A stretch of 64,000 nucleotides of DNA from CAZHNW01 sp942491575 (GCA_942491575.1 CALOBT010000025.1:1798001-1862000), one strand, 5' to 3'. Counted from the first letter of the stretch, positions 31,448-41,163 are shown. Program-made: numbers and translations. The notes: generated by a model from the letters alone, not told the origin.

Positions 31448-33523
31448 TCACTCTACATCAACACAAATCAGACAGATATCATCGTCAAAAGAATTATCCC
31501 CATGGAAAGTAATCAGGGATGAAATGAGTTCCTCAACGAATTTTTTACTGCTGAATTGCCGTATATCCTGAAGGGTATCATACAATATCTCATCCTCAAA
31601 ATAAACAGAGGTATCATCTTTTTCCGTCGTTTCAGTAAGGCCATCCGTATAAAGGATCAGCTTGCTGCCGGCTTCAAGAGTAACCTGGCTGTTGCTGAAC
31701 ATTTTGCCGGCTTTTTCGAGGACATCATTATCCATTACCGCAAGGGGTATGCTTCTCATGCCATTGATGGGATAAACACTCTTTTCGGTAATCGCAATCG
31801 GGGCGTGATGTCCGGCATTCGAGAATTGCAGTATTCTTGTATCCGGATCGAGTATACAATACAGGGCGGTAATAAAATTACCTCCGGTCTGATTTATAAG
31901 AAGCCGGTTTAAAAACGCAAGCAGCTCAGCTGGATCTTCACGTCTGGGACCGGACTGCAGTATTAATGTTTTCACCATCGAAGTGATAAATGCCGCAGGC
32001 ACTCCGTGCCCGGATACATCACTGAGGAAAATTCCTATCTTTTTAGAATTACGGAATTTCAAAAAGTCGTAGAAGTCTCCCCCCACCTGCTCCATAGGTT
32101 TATACATGGATGAAATATTTGCAGAGGGATACGGGTGAGGGATCAGCTGCTCCTGGATACGCCTGGCAAGAGTAAGCTCCCTTTCCATCACTTCTGTTCT
32201 GGTTTTAAACCGGTTTCTTTCCTGTTCCAGCTCCCTGGTTCTTTCCTTCACCTTCCGTTCCAGAGTTTCAGACAGTTCCTCATTTTTACCGAAGGCCCTG
32301 GAAAACCGGTTCGTCAGATTCAGGGAGTGGGCGAGGACAAAAATAATAAAACCGAACTGGGCTATGAGGATACCCGGCATTACGGAATTTGCCACAAGGA
32401 TATCATTTATAGCCGCCAAAAATATAAATAAAAAACCGATAAAGGCAATTACAGCCCCTTCCATGCGTCTGACTGCGGATATTACAAAAATATATGAGCA
32501 ATAAAGACCTGCCAGGAGATATAAAACATGAAAAACAATCAAACCGCGGCTGTATACATGGGCTGGAGTAGTAAGTATCAGAACTGAATAGATAATGGAA
32601 ACACTCCAGAAGAACTTTAAAATATAGCGGTTAACACTGCCCGTAAAGAGATACTTTAAAAACTGTATGAATACGGGCAGACTCAAAGAAACCGTCAGAA
32701 ATTCGACTGTTCGGATAAACTCCCAGCTGAGTCCTGGAAAAATTACAGATATATAAACCCTGTTTACCAGCATCGCACGGATTCCGACGATCAGTGTAAA
32801 GCTCCCAAACCAGAAGGCGGCCTTTTCCTTTCTCCGCAGGAAAAATATCGCCAGGTTATAGAGTGCCACAATCAGAAAGATGGCAAAAACAAAGAGATCA
32901 AAGGAGAGATGAACAAGGTGACTGTAATGCATCCTCTCTTTCATCCCGATATAAACAGAGTCGAAGATGCCGCCTTTTACATAGTGAAAATTAGCAACCT
33001 GAAGGACAATTTCCGTCGAACCATCCTTCGGATAGAAATCATAGACGCGGGAAATCCTGGCGGGAATACACTTTTCCCGGGATTGACCGACTTCCCCCGC
33101 CCCCCCCCTGTAAATACCATTAATCCATAGCCTGTATGAACTGCCGGGATGCCCCAGGTTAAGTGTCAGTTCATCATTTATTCCAGTGGATAGAAAGAGG
33201 CGGTACGTGGCAAAACCGCGGGAGAGACCGGATTTCCCCTTTACTGAGAGCCCCCATGGTCCGGGAACCTGGATATAATCCCGGTATTCCCCTGGCACGC
33301 CCTTTTGAAAATCATCGGGAGAATACAGTTTCCATGGATAAAACTCATACTCCCCCTGCAGGTTTAATCTTTTCCCTGATTTTATATCTTCAGCGGAAAG
33401 ACTTCCTTTGCCCTTCTCTATATTTATCCGGGAAAACCCGAAAACGGAAACAGTACCGGTTCCATTGCAGGAATTTAACAAAAAAATAACCGGCAGGAGA
33501 AATATAAATATTATTTTTTTCAT
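31448..33523 (-). CDS. 7TMR-DISM sensor with SpoIIE-type PP2C phosphatase, lipoprotein-like N terminus
   Basis: 691 residues: signal peptide ending in a lipobox-like FLLNSC; an extracytoplasmic jelly-roll domain (residues about 50-195, with LNLGHPGSSYRLWINGIYRG); seven membrane helices (about 205-405); coiled coil ERKVKERTRELEQER; SpoIIE-type phosphatase. Metal aspartates are all present: QVGGDFYDF, LSDVSGHGVPAAF, LYTDGLTET and FDDDICLIC. It should convert an outside signal into dephosphorylation of a STAS-type partner. It differs from the copy at 15028 in lacking TPRs. No partner kinase or STAS gene is adjacent. Confidence 0.9.
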   Translation of the reverse strand: MKKIIFIFLLPVIFLLNSCNGTGTVSVFGFSRINIEKGKGSLSAEDIKSGKRLNLQGEYEFYPWKLYSPDDFQKGVPGEYRDYIQVPGPWGLSVKGKSGLSRGFATYRLFLSTGINDELTLNLGHPGSSYRLWINGIYRGGAGEVGQSREKCIPARISRVYDFYPKDGSTEIVLQVANFHYVKGGIFDSVYIGMKERMHYSHLVHLSFDLFVFAIFLIVALYNLAIFFLRRKEKAAFWFGSFTLIVGIRAMLVNRVYISVIFPGLSWEFIRTVEFLTVSLSLPVFIQFLKYLFTGSVNRYILKFFWSVSIIYSVLILTTPAHVYSRGLIVFHVLYLLAGLYCSYIFVISAVRRMEGAVIAFIGFLFIFLAAINDILVANSVMPGILIAQFGFIIFVLAHSLNLTNRFSRAFGKNEELSETLERKVKERTRELEQERNRFKTRTEVMERELTLARRIQEQLIPHPYPSANISSMYKPMEQVGGDFYDFLKFRNSKKIGIFLSDVSGHGVPAAFITSMVKTLILQSGPRREDPAELLAFLNRLLINQTGGNFITALYCILDPDTRILQFSNAGHHAPIAITEKSVYPINGMRSIPLAVMDNDVLEKAGKMFSNSQVTLEAGSKLILYTDGLTETTEKDDTSVYFEDEILYDTLQDIRQFSSKKFVEELISSLITFHGDNSFDDDICLICVDVE

Positions 33524-33661
33524 ATATGGCGACCGCTTTCACACTTTATAAACGATATATTATTATGTCAATATTTTACTTAAACAAACCTATTTTGATT
33601 GACGTCTTCGCCCTCCCTGCCGCAAAATGAACCGTAAATTATTAAAAACAGGATATATTCA

Positions 33662-33832
33662 ATGGTCGACACCAAATTACTCGAAATTCTTGCCTGCCCA
33701 GCCTGCAGGGGAGATGTCGAATACGATGCAAAAAACGAAAAGATCCTCTGTACTGAATGTGGCCGGAAATACCCGGTTAAAGATGGCATCCCGGTCATGC
33801 TTGTGGATGAAGCAGAACTCCCCAAACAGTAA
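33662..33832 (+). CDS. Trm112/YcaR (UPF0434) family protein
   Basis: 56 residues: LLEILACPACRGDV, CTECGRKYPV and DGIPVMLVDEA, the standard Trm112-like zinc-binding pattern with two CxxC pairs. AGGA lies 8 bp before the ATG. Eukaryotic Trm112 activates methyltransferases; the bacterial role is not settled. It precedes the SurA/PpiD-like gene by 162 bp. Confidence 0.88.
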   Translation: MVDTKLLEILACPACRGDVEYDAKNEKILCTECGRKYPVKDGIPVMLVDEAELPKQ

Positions 33833-33994
33833 GGGATTAATCTCATTGACAAATATGCCAATATGTTCTTAATAACACGGGATTTACGGAATTTACATTT
33901 CACACCGCTCACCAGTCAGCGGCGGCCTGTACCCGGGAACAACCCGGGAAAGACAAGAAATTAAAATATACAATACTAATAGAGAAGGTTTTCC

Positions 33995-35128
33995 ATGTTT
34001 GATTCAAAATCACCTATCGTAAAATATGTCGGATACTTCATAGTGGGCTTTTTTCTACTTATAATTATAATCTCCTTCGGTATGCCCGACTTCATGTCCC
34101 GCCTGGGACTGGATCAAAGCATTGTTGCTACTGTAAACGGTGAAAAGCTACATCGTTTTGACTTCCTCCGATACAGGGACAATCGTTTTGGACATATTAA
34201 CAATGAAAAAATGACTGACTATATACTCAACAGCATGATACAGGAAAAATTGATGCTGCAGAATGCCCAGAATGAAGGTTTCAGTGTATCAGATGATCGA
34301 ATCATGCGATCTATCAAAGAGATGCGCCATTTCAAGGATGAAAAAACCGGTCTCTACAGTGCAGAACGCTTTGAGCTGGTTCTAAAGCAGAATAATATGA
34401 GTTTTAGTGAATTCTATAAACTGGTTAAAGACGATATGATCCGCAGGGAATTTGACTCCTCAGTCCGAATTGGTATCGGTGTTGCATCGGAAGATGCGAA
34501 AAGCGGATTCATCGCCGGCAATTCAAAATTTCAGGTTAGATATGCCTTTCTCTCCAGTAGTGATCTCAAAAAACGCTACAAAAACCAGATTGCAGTATCT
34601 GATTCGGAAATTGAAGAAGAGCTGAAAAAAAACGTCAAGGACATCAAAGATCCCAAAACCGATCGTAAAAGAATGAAAACCAGGCTGGAAAAGGGTAAAC
34701 TCGCCGACCTTGAAAATAAATTGATAGCCGAATTAAATGCAATTGCGGCAAAAGGCGGCTCCTTCGGGAAATCAGCCGCTCTCCTCAGGGGACAGCTGAG
34801 CATGTCAAAACCTTTTAAAGCGGGAGAGCAGGTTAAGGATACCGGAAAGAAGGGGAAATCTCTGGCACTTCTGGCAAATTCGTCAATTTTCAGACAGAAT
34901 CTCCTGAATCTCAATCCGGGAAAGGTTTCTCCGGTAATTAAAACGGCAACAGGTATTTACATCTTCACACCCGTGGTACAGTCCATTGCCACAAAGGAAC
35001 CGACTGAAGACGAATTGAAAAAAGCAGCTGCAAATATCAGTTACGGCCATTACCGAACGGTATCGATGAATGTAATGAAGCAGCTCAGCATGGAATCAAA
35101 AATAATAAAAAATTTAAAAACTAATTGA
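33995..35128 (+). CDS. SurA/PpiD-like membrane-anchored periplasmic chaperone
   Basis: 377 residues: one N-terminal membrane anchor (residues about 9-30), then a SurA_N-type helical chaperone domain (VATVNGEKLHRFDFLRYRD, MIQEKLMLQNAQNEGFSVSD), a basic linker, and a C-terminal segment with traces of a parvulin fold (GGSFGKSA, NLNPGKVSPVIKTATGIYIF). Typical parvulin active-site residues are not obvious, so chaperone rather than isomerase activity is expected. AGAAGG lies 7 bp before the ATG. cheX follows 68 bp downstream. Confidence 0.78.
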   Translation: MFDSKSPIVKYVGYFIVGFFLLIIIISFGMPDFMSRLGLDQSIVATVNGEKLHRFDFLRYRDNRFGHINNEKMTDYILNSMIQEKLMLQNAQNEGFSVSDDRIMRSIKEMRHFKDEKTGLYSAERFELVLKQNNMSFSEFYKLVKDDMIRREFDSSVRIGIGVASEDAKSGFIAGNSKFQVRYAFLSSSDLKKRYKNQIAVSDSEIEEELKKNVKDIKDPKTDRKRMKTRLEKGKLADLENKLIAELNAIAAKGGSFGKSAALLRGQLSMSKPFKAGEQVKDTGKKGKSLALLANSSIFRQNLLNLNPGKVSPVIKTATGIYIFTPVVQSIATKEPTEDELKKAAANISYGHYRTVSMNVMKQLSMESKIIKNLKTN

Positions 35129-35196
35129 TATTATCTGAAAATATTGTATAAAAGATTATAGAGGCATCGTAAACTCCAAAGGAGACCGACAACCTG

Positions 35197-35661
35197 ATGA
35201 ATATTAATGCGGAATACGTTAATCCTTTTCTTGAAGCGGCAAGTGCTGTATTTAAATCAATTCTCGGCGTAGACCTTCGAAGAGGAAAACTTGTCATAAA
35301 GGAAAGTCCAGTTCCTGCCATGGACATAGCCATAATTATAGGAATTACCGGAGGCGTAACCGGTGAAGTTGTCTACAGCATGGAATTTAACATGGTAAAA
35401 AAAATCGCTGATATCCTCGCCCCGGGACTTTCGGAAGAGCAGATCAAGGGAGAGTACAAGGATATTATCGGTGAACTCGCCAACATGATTACCGGTAATG
35501 CAATGAACCTCTTTGCTTCTACGGGGAAACAGATAGACATTACAACTCCAACAGTCGTAGAGGGAAAGGATTTCACACTTACCATGATCAAGCAGACGAC
35601 CCTTGGGATTAACCTCTACAGCCCCATGGGACAGCTTGAAATGAATATTGCATTAAAATAA
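35197..35661 (+). CDS. cheX: CheX-type chemotaxis phosphatase
   Basis: 154 residues covering the whole CheX/CheC-like domain: NPFLEAASAVFKSILGVDLRRG, GGVTGEVVYSM, and the catalytic helix DIIGELANMITGNAMN with the E-x-x-N pair that attacks CheY-phosphate. CheX is a strong CheY-P phosphatase in spirochaetes. It is not in a che operon here. A strong terminator follows immediately. Confidence 0.9.
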   Translation: MNINAEYVNPFLEAASAVFKSILGVDLRRGKLVIKESPVPAMDIAIIIGITGGVTGEVVYSMEFNMVKKIADILAPGLSEEQIKGEYKDIIGELANMITGNAMNLFASTGKQIDITTPTVVEGKDFTLTMIKQTTLGINLYSPMGQLEMNIALK

Positions 35662-35672
35662 ACAGAATATAC

Positions 35673-35721
35673 ATATGCACAAAAAAAGGCGCGAAGTAAT
35701 CGCGCCTTTTTTTGTGCATAT
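35673..35721. terminator. Bidirectional rho-independent terminator
   Basis: Perfect 22-bp stem with a 5-base loop (agtaa), A-run on the left and T-run on the right. It separates the convergent cheX and thyX genes. The stem includes GGCGCGA/TCGCGCC, related to the palindromes at 18718 and 41947. Confidence 0.95.
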
Positions 35722-35731
35722 TGAATAATGG

Positions 35732-36370
35732 CTATTTAAATGGCGTCGCAGCAGTCCAGTTATCTTCATCTATCTCAAAATCGCCAAAAACCGAAGGTGC
35801 ATGTTCCTGCATGATCTTAAGCATTTCCAGGCATACACGCCGAATCTCCCACTGGGCTGCCTTCTCGAGGCGGAGTGTAAAAACAGATCGAAGTTCCCTG
35901 AAGTTGGCGGAAAAGACAATCTGGCTCTCAAGGGCATTGGGAAGAATAAACCGTGCATCTTCTTTCTTAATATTCATCTCACGAAGTTTTGCGTAGGTCT
36001 TACGTGATGTTTCAGTAAATTCTCGATAGAGGGCAAGTGCCTTTTCATTTTCTGCGATAGAGGGAGGAATTACAAAGTTAAATTCCCCCTCATCGACATA
36101 GCGCTGTGACTGCTGGGAGTAGCTGGCGATACGGTGCCGTACCAGTTGATGGGTAAAGGCCCGTGAGGCACCGAGAATCCTGAATGAGGCAGAGGCATGC
36201 TCAAGGATACTCCCATGACCGCGTCTTATTGATGCCTGGATAAAATTATCCTTGCTGTTTTCAGTTATCCGGTCAAGGGAGAGATAACAGGTGCGCCCCG
36301 CCTCTTCGATGAGCTTTTCTGATTCCGGTGTGATTGCCAGGAGTTTTACTGTAGGTTCAAAAAATTCCAT
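35732..36370 (-). CDS. thyX: Flavin-dependent thymidylate synthase
   Basis: 212 residues with the ThyX signature RHRIASYSQQSQRY (RHRxxSxxxxSxR form), the N-terminal SIRRGHGSILEHASASF and the C-terminal NFRELRSVFTLRLEKAAQWEIR. It methylates dUMP to dTMP using FAD and methylene-tetrahydrofolate. It lies 13 bp after rnfA with GGGAG before the ATG, so it is read as the last gene of the Rnf operon. Confidence 0.97.
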   Translation of the reverse strand: MEFFEPTVKLLAITPESEKLIEEAGRTCYLSLDRITENSKDNFIQASIRRGHGSILEHASASFRILGASRAFTHQLVRHRIASYSQQSQRYVDEGEFNFVIPPSIAENEKALALYREFTETSRKTYAKLREMNIKKEDARFILPNALESQIVFSANFRELRSVFTLRLEKAAQWEIRRVCLEMLKIMQEHAPSVFGDFEIDEDNWTAATPFK

Positions 36371-36383
36371 TTATACGGCTCCC

Positions 36384-36983
36384 CTATATTTTCATCCCGG
36401 AAAAACCGAGAAATGCCAGAGCCAGGAGTCCCGCGGTTACAAATGTAATGGGAAGCCCCTTCAGGTTTTCAGGAATAGCCGCAAGCTCCAGGCGTTCGCG
36501 GATACCCGCCATTAAAAGCAGTGCAAGGGTGAAACCGATACCTGCACCGAATCCCTGGATAACTGACTTCAGCAGACCGAGTTCAGCAGTGACAAAACCT
36601 GAATTGATATTGAGAAGTGCCACGCCAAAAACTGCACAGTTTGTAGTTATAAGGGGAAGAAAAATACCAAGTGCCTGGTAGAGTGACGGTGAAACCTTTT
36701 CAATAACCATTTCCACAAGCTGAACCAGTGAGGCAATAACCAGAATGAAGGAAATTGTTCTCAAATATACAAGGCCATTTGGGAATAGAATAAATTTATA
36801 AATCAGATATGTAAAAAATGACGCCAGGGACATAACAAAAATAACCGCAAGGCCCATACCGAGGGCGGAATCAAGTTTCTTGGAAACACCCAGAAATGGG
36901 CAGAGCCCCAGCATCTGGGACAATACATAGTTGTTAATAAAAATTGTGCTGATTAAAATGCCGAAAAGAATCTTAAGTTCCAT
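36384..36983 (-). CDS. rnfA: Rnf complex membrane subunit RnfA
   Basis: 199 residues, six membrane helices: NNYVLSQMLGLCPFLGVSKKL, NCAVFGVALLNI and GFGAGIGFTLALLLMAGIRERL. RnfA and RnfE form the antiparallel pair that carries the membrane-embedded iron-sulfur centre and the ion path. It follows rnfE by 2 bp. rnfB, which usually follows rnfA, is replaced here by thyX. Confidence 0.96.
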   Translation of the reverse strand: MELKILFGILISTIFINNYVLSQMLGLCPFLGVSKKLDSALGMGLAVIFVMSLASFFTYLIYKFILFPNGLVYLRTISFILVIASLVQLVEMVIEKVSPSLYQALGIFLPLITTNCAVFGVALLNINSGFVTAELGLLKSVIQGFGAGIGFTLALLLMAGIRERLELAAIPENLKGLPITFVTAGLLALAFLGFSGMKI

Positions 36984-36985
36984 GG

Positions 36986-37579
36986 CTACTCCTTGTTCCG
37001 GGAATTGATGGCATTCATGCCCCAGAGCATGAGACCCAGGGTGATAAATGCTCCCGGTGCCAGAATCATGGCTGAAGAGGGCTCCATGCCGGGAATCAGG
37101 GTTAAGCCGAAGAGCTTATTGGCACCAAGGGTTTCTCTGAAGAAAGCCAGGACAAATAGTGTAGCCCCAAAACCAAGGCCCATTCCGAGACCGTCCATTA
37201 TTGAAAGAATGATACCATTCTTTGAAGCGAACTCTTCCGCCCTGCCGAGAATCATGCAGTTCACAACGATGAGAGGAATAAATATCCCCAGGGCCTTATA
37301 GACCCCCGGCTGAAAGGCATTCAGGGTCAGCTCAACCACGGTAACAAATGATGCAATAATAGTGATAAATATTGGTATTCTCACATGGGATGGAATAACA
37401 TTCTTCACCAGTGATACAATTACATTCGATGAAACCAGCACAAAAGTACTTGCCAGGGTCATCCAGAGAGCATTGGAGACTGATGTGGTTACCGCAAGGG
37501 CCGGACAAAGGCCAATACCGAGGATAAGAATAGGATTCTTTGCCCAGATACCTTTTTTAAATTCCTGCCATAAATTCAT
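36986..37579 (-). CDS. rnfE: Rnf complex membrane subunit RnfE
   Basis: 197 residues with six membrane segments: NPILILGIGLCPALAVTTSV, VNCMILGRAEEFASKNG and DGLGMGLGFGATLFVLAFFRE. It is homologous to RnfA in inverted topology. It lies between rnfG (2 bp) and rnfA (2 bp), which implies tight coupling. Confidence 0.96.
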   Translation of the reverse strand: MNLWQEFKKGIWAKNPILILGIGLCPALAVTTSVSNALWMTLASTFVLVSSNVIVSLVKNVIPSHVRIPIFITIIASFVTVVELTLNAFQPGVYKALGIFIPLIVVNCMILGRAEEFASKNGIILSIMDGLGMGLGFGATLFVLAFFRETLGANKLFGLTLIPGMEPSSAMILAPGAFITLGLMLWGMNAINSRNKE

Positions 37580-37581
37580 GA

Positions 37582-38271
37582 CTATTTATTCTCCCCTTCA
37601 CTTTCAACATCAGATTTCAGTGCCTTGTCAAGAAGTTCCTTCCCCTCTTTAAGACTGGTAATTACCGCCTTACCGGTAATAGTGGCACCGGTTATAGCGG
37701 TGATACTGTTTTTCTCAATCAGGGAATCTTTCATTGAAGGACTCCAGTCGCCCTTTTTCATTATTTCCACGGGTGCTGACAGGGAGAGACCGTTAAACTG
37801 GTACTGGAACCATGGCCTGGTTATTTCATCTGCGGGAGGCTTTTTCCCCCTCAGGGCGCCGACAAGGGTAACAGAGGTTGCGACTTCCTCACACCTGGCT
37901 CCCAGTCCGGGCGTTTCAGATTGCTTCAGGACGGAGAGTCCCAGGAGAATTCCTTTTTCATCAACTCCCACCATTGATTCAACATCGCCGCTGTACCCGG
38001 GACTTGATGTGATGAATGCATATGCTTTTTTAACTGCATTTTCTTCCTGCTTTTCTGCAGTCCAGTATTTGAATTCATTTTTATCGAACATGACCTTCTT
38101 TTCTGCAGTTACTGTATATCCGGGCAAAACCAGCGCAAGGGCACGTTCCTGTTTTTGCTTCTGCTGCCGGAGAATATTCGGTTCCGTTATTCTCTTAATA
38201 TGGGACAGCGTAAAAGATGAGATAAAGGCAACGGTGACCAGTACAATTGTAGGTTTAATGATGGAAGTCAT
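37582..38271 (-). CDS. rnfG: Rnf complex FMN-binding subunit RnfG
   Basis: 229 residues: N-terminal membrane helix, then a periplasmic FMN-binding domain with SPGYSGDVESMVGVDEKG, LKQSETPGLGARCEE and ITAITGATITGKAV, whose TGAT Thr carries covalent FMN. The C terminus is Glu-rich. Electrons pass through it between RnfD and the A/E pair. Confidence 0.95.
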   Translation of the reverse strand: MTSIIKPTIVLVTVAFISSFTLSHIKRITEPNILRQQKQKQERALALVLPGYTVTAEKKVMFDKNEFKYWTAEKQEENAVKKAYAFITSSPGYSGDVESMVGVDEKGILLGLSVLKQSETPGLGARCEEVATSVTLVGALRGKKPPADEITRPWFQYQFNGLSLSAPVEIMKKGDWSPSMKDSLIEKNSITAITGATITGKAVITSLKEGKELLDKALKSDVESEGENK

Positions 38272-38315
38272 AGATGTCTCTCTTTCCTCTTTCCTCTTAC
38301 TTCCTTTATAGTTCT

Positions 38316-39389
38316 CTACTTCTTACCGAAAACTTTCGGTTTCATAAAGCGGTCAATGAGGGGCACGGCTGCGTTCATCAATAAAATCGAATATGAAACA
38401 CCCTCAGGATACCCGCCCCAGATTCTAATCACGAAGGTTATAGCGCCGCAGCCGGCACCGAAAAGTATCATTCCCTTTCCCGTTACGGGGGAAGTAACCA
38501 TATCCGTAGCCATGAAAAAGGCCCCCAGAAAAAGGCCACCGGAAACCACGTGAGTAAGAGTCACCATGGGAACCGAAGGATACCCGACAACACTGTAATA
38601 TATAAATGCCAGGGCTGCAACAGTACCAATAAAGGATACCGGGATATGCCAGGTAATAACACGCCTTACCAGGAGAATAATTCCCCCCAGAAGGAGGAGT
38701 CCAGCGGATGTTTCTCCGATACACCCCCCGACATTGCCGAAAAAGGCTGACTTTATCATTTCGGGATTATATATAAAATCCTGGAGCTGCTGCAGTGTAA
38801 TTCCGTAATCCTTCAGCAAAGCGGGGCCTTCTTTTATTACCCCGAGGGGAGTCGCCTGCGTTAGGGCATCAAAGGCCTTCATGGGAAGACCGATACTGTT
38901 TTCAACATCACTGGCCAGGACCTGTTTTCCCTGGAAAGAATGCCACCCCGTGGTCATGTAAACGGGCCAGGAAGCGAGCATAAATGCCCGTGCAGCGAGG
39001 GCTGGATTAAATACATTGAATCCAAGGCCACCGAAAAGCTGTTTAACAATAATAATGGCAAAAAATGATCCGAGGCCAACCATCCAGAGTGGTGCCGCGG
39101 GGGGGACATTCATAGCGATGAGCATTCCGGTAATTACTGCAGAACCGTCCAGGAGGGACACGGGGCGTTTCATAAAAAACTGGAAGAGAGCCTCTGCCGC
39201 CATGGCGGAAATAATTGCCGCTGCATAAATCTTCAGTGCGGGCATACCGAATAGATATACGGAATAGACCGCCGCGGGGAGCATGGCAATTACCACGGTC
39301 CACATAATTTTAGCAACTGAGTCTTTTACCCGTATATGGGGCGCACTTGAAATGGTTACCAGAGATTTCGATTCACTATTTTCAGCCAT
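38316..39389 (-). CDS. rnfD: Rnf complex membrane subunit RnfD
   Basis: 357 residues with about ten membrane segments: LLDGSAVITGMLIAMNVPP, QLFGGLGFNVFNPALAARAF and DALTQATPLG, whose Thr is the probable covalent FMN site. The last third has the NqrB/RnfD pattern FFMATDMVTSPVTGKGM. It lies between rnfC (16 bp) and rnfG (44 bp). Confidence 0.96.
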   Translation of the reverse strand: MAENSESKSLVTISSAPHIRVKDSVAKIMWTVVIAMLPAAVYSVYLFGMPALKIYAAAIISAMAAEALFQFFMKRPVSLLDGSAVITGMLIAMNVPPAAPLWMVGLGSFFAIIIVKQLFGGLGFNVFNPALAARAFMLASWPVYMTTGWHSFQGKQVLASDVENSIGLPMKAFDALTQATPLGVIKEGPALLKDYGITLQQLQDFIYNPEMIKSAFFGNVGGCIGETSAGLLLLGGIILLVRRVITWHIPVSFIGTVAALAFIYYSVVGYPSVPMVTLTHVVSGGLFLGAFFMATDMVTSPVTGKGMILFGAGCGAITFVIRIWGGYPEGVSYSILLMNAAVPLIDRFMKPKVFGKK

Positions 39390-39405
39390 ACCTGTACCAA
39401 GCCTG

Positions 39406-40722
39406 TTATTTCTTCTGTTTTATTCGTTCCTGTGCCAGTTTGATGAAATGACTCAGAGGTCTGTTGGCAGGACAGCTAAAGGAACAGCTTCCGCACATAA
39501 TACAATCTGACGGAAACAGGTCATTTGCAATATCAAAACGATTATATTCTACGGCAAGTCCAAGATCACAGGGGAGAAGTCCCATTGGACAGGCACTGAC
39601 ACACTTTCCACACCTGATACAGTCACCGTAGTCACCAATATTTACTTCCTCTTCAGAAAGGAAGAGAATGCCAGAGGTCCCCTTAACCACCGGTATATCC
39701 AGTGAATGTACACTGAGACCACACATTGGTCCACCAATAATTATTTTAGCGGGATCTCCCTTTAGGCCACCGCATTCATTGACAATATCCTGAAGGGTGG
39801 TGCCGATACGGACTTTATAATTGCCCGGTTTATTGATCATTGAACCCGATACGGTGATATATCGCTCATAAAGGGGTTTGCCAAAAAGAACCGCCTCCCG
39901 GATTGCGAATATGGTACCTACATTCTGTACAATGACCCCTACATCCATTGGGAGCCCCCGGGAGGGAACTTCCCGCTTCAAAAGGCTGTAGATAAGCTGT
40001 TTTTCAGCACCCTGGGGATACTTGGTTCTCAGGGCTTTAACCCTTATGCTTTCGGAAGGATTTATCCGGTCAAGGGCGTCCTGAAGGGCCTGAACCGCCC
40101 CGCTCTTATTATCTTCAATGCCGATAACAGCACTGGAGATGCCGAGAACACGGAGGCATATCCGTACGCCTTCAATAATGGCGTCCGGAAAGGTGTTCAT
40201 AAGGGTATCATCGACGGTCAGATACGGTTCGCACTCGGCGCCGTTAATGATCAGATGATCAATCGCCGCTTCCGGCGGTGGAGACAGTTTCACCGAAGAG
40301 GGAAAAGCTGCCCCGCCGAGTCCGACAATACCTGCACTTTTGATTTTGCTGAGAATATCTCCAGGCTCCATTGATTCAAAATCAGCGGGTTCCCGCGTTT
40401 TGGCAGAAGAGGAAAAAGCCCCCTCCGCCTCAATTACGATAGTTCGCTGCTTCTGATAAACGGTAAGCATTTCGGAAATTTCAATTACCTTCCCCGGCAC
40501 CGATGCATGGACATTGGCACTGACAAAACCGGTGGAGGTACCGATAAGCTGTCCCTCCTCCACCTGATCACCAACCTCAACGCAGGCCTTTGCAGGCGCA
40601 CCGATATGCTGTTGCAGGGGAATATAACAGACAGAGGGAATACTCAGGTTCGAAAACCCGATTCCCTCTGTGATATTCTTATTTTCAGCAGGATGAATAC
40701 CGCCACGAAAGGTCGAAAACAT
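39406..40722 (-). CDS. rnfC: Rnf complex peripheral subunit RnfC
   Basis: 438 residues: N-terminal RnfC barrel region, NADH/FMN-binding fold with GIVGLGGAAFPSSVKL and NGAECEPYLTVDD, SLBB region, and two [4Fe-4S] motifs CIRCGKCVSACP and CIMCGSCSFSCP near the C terminus. It oxidises or reduces NAD on the cytoplasmic face. The protein ends soon after the clusters, without the long repeat tail of the E. coli relative RsxC. AAGGAAG precedes the ATG. Confidence 0.96.
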   Translation of the reverse strand: MFSTFRGGIHPAENKNITEGIGFSNLSIPSVCYIPLQQHIGAPAKACVEVGDQVEEGQLIGTSTGFVSANVHASVPGKVIEISEMLTVYQKQRTIVIEAEGAFSSSAKTREPADFESMEPGDILSKIKSAGIVGLGGAAFPSSVKLSPPPEAAIDHLIINGAECEPYLTVDDTLMNTFPDAIIEGVRICLRVLGISSAVIGIEDNKSGAVQALQDALDRINPSESIRVKALRTKYPQGAEKQLIYSLLKREVPSRGLPMDVGVIVQNVGTIFAIREAVLFGKPLYERYITVSGSMINKPGNYKVRIGTTLQDIVNECGGLKGDPAKIIIGGPMCGLSVHSLDIPVVKGTSGILFLSEEEVNIGDYGDCIRCGKCVSACPMGLLPCDLGLAVEYNRFDIANDLFPSDCIMCGSCSFSCPANRPLSHFIKLAQERIKQKK

Positions 40723-40724
40723 TA

Positions 40725-41006
40725 TTATGCTTCCTTGGTAGAATAAATCTCATCCTTAATTGGAAGTTCTTTTCTCAGGTTTTTTATATAGGGGAACAGT
40801 TCACCTGATGGCTCGTAGTATTCACATTCGTCCATGATACGACGGGCAACGGTGAAATACTTGTAGAGCTTCTCCTCACCGGAACGCTTTACCCATTTTT
40901 TCTTGAGGCATTTTACACGAAGAACGTATCTATCCGGCTCAGATTCATACTGTCGGATAACAATACAGCTCTGACAGTTTGAGCAGAAAATCTTCTCTTT
41001 TGTCAT
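40725..41006 (-). CDS. Cys-rich 93-residue protein heading the Rnf operon
   Basis: 93 residues, not a family I recognise. The N terminus has FCSNCQSCIVIR (a CxxCxxC cluster), then Cys in VKCLKKKW and MDECEYYEP, enough for a metal or iron-sulfur site. The rest is charged and soluble. AAGGAG lies 7 bp before its ATG and its stop is 2 bp before rnfC, so it is surely cotranslated with Rnf. It sits where some operons have rnfB, but it is far too short to be RnfB. It may be an assembly or redox accessory. Confidence 0.75.
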   Translation of the reverse strand: MTKEKIFCSNCQSCIVIRQYESEPDRYVLRVKCLKKKWVKRSGEEKLYKYFTVARRIMDECEYYEPSGELFPYIKNLRKELPIKDEIYSTKEA

Positions 41007-41163
41007 TGAGTGACTCCTTATATATTTCAGCTAAAATGTGAATTCAAATCCATGCTGAATCGTGATGCGACCGCTGCACCCTGACCAGCCAAAATTCGAT
41101 AAAGTGAAACCTGTATGCAACTGATACATGCCTGTTACTGGGACACTACAGTCCACAATAGAG

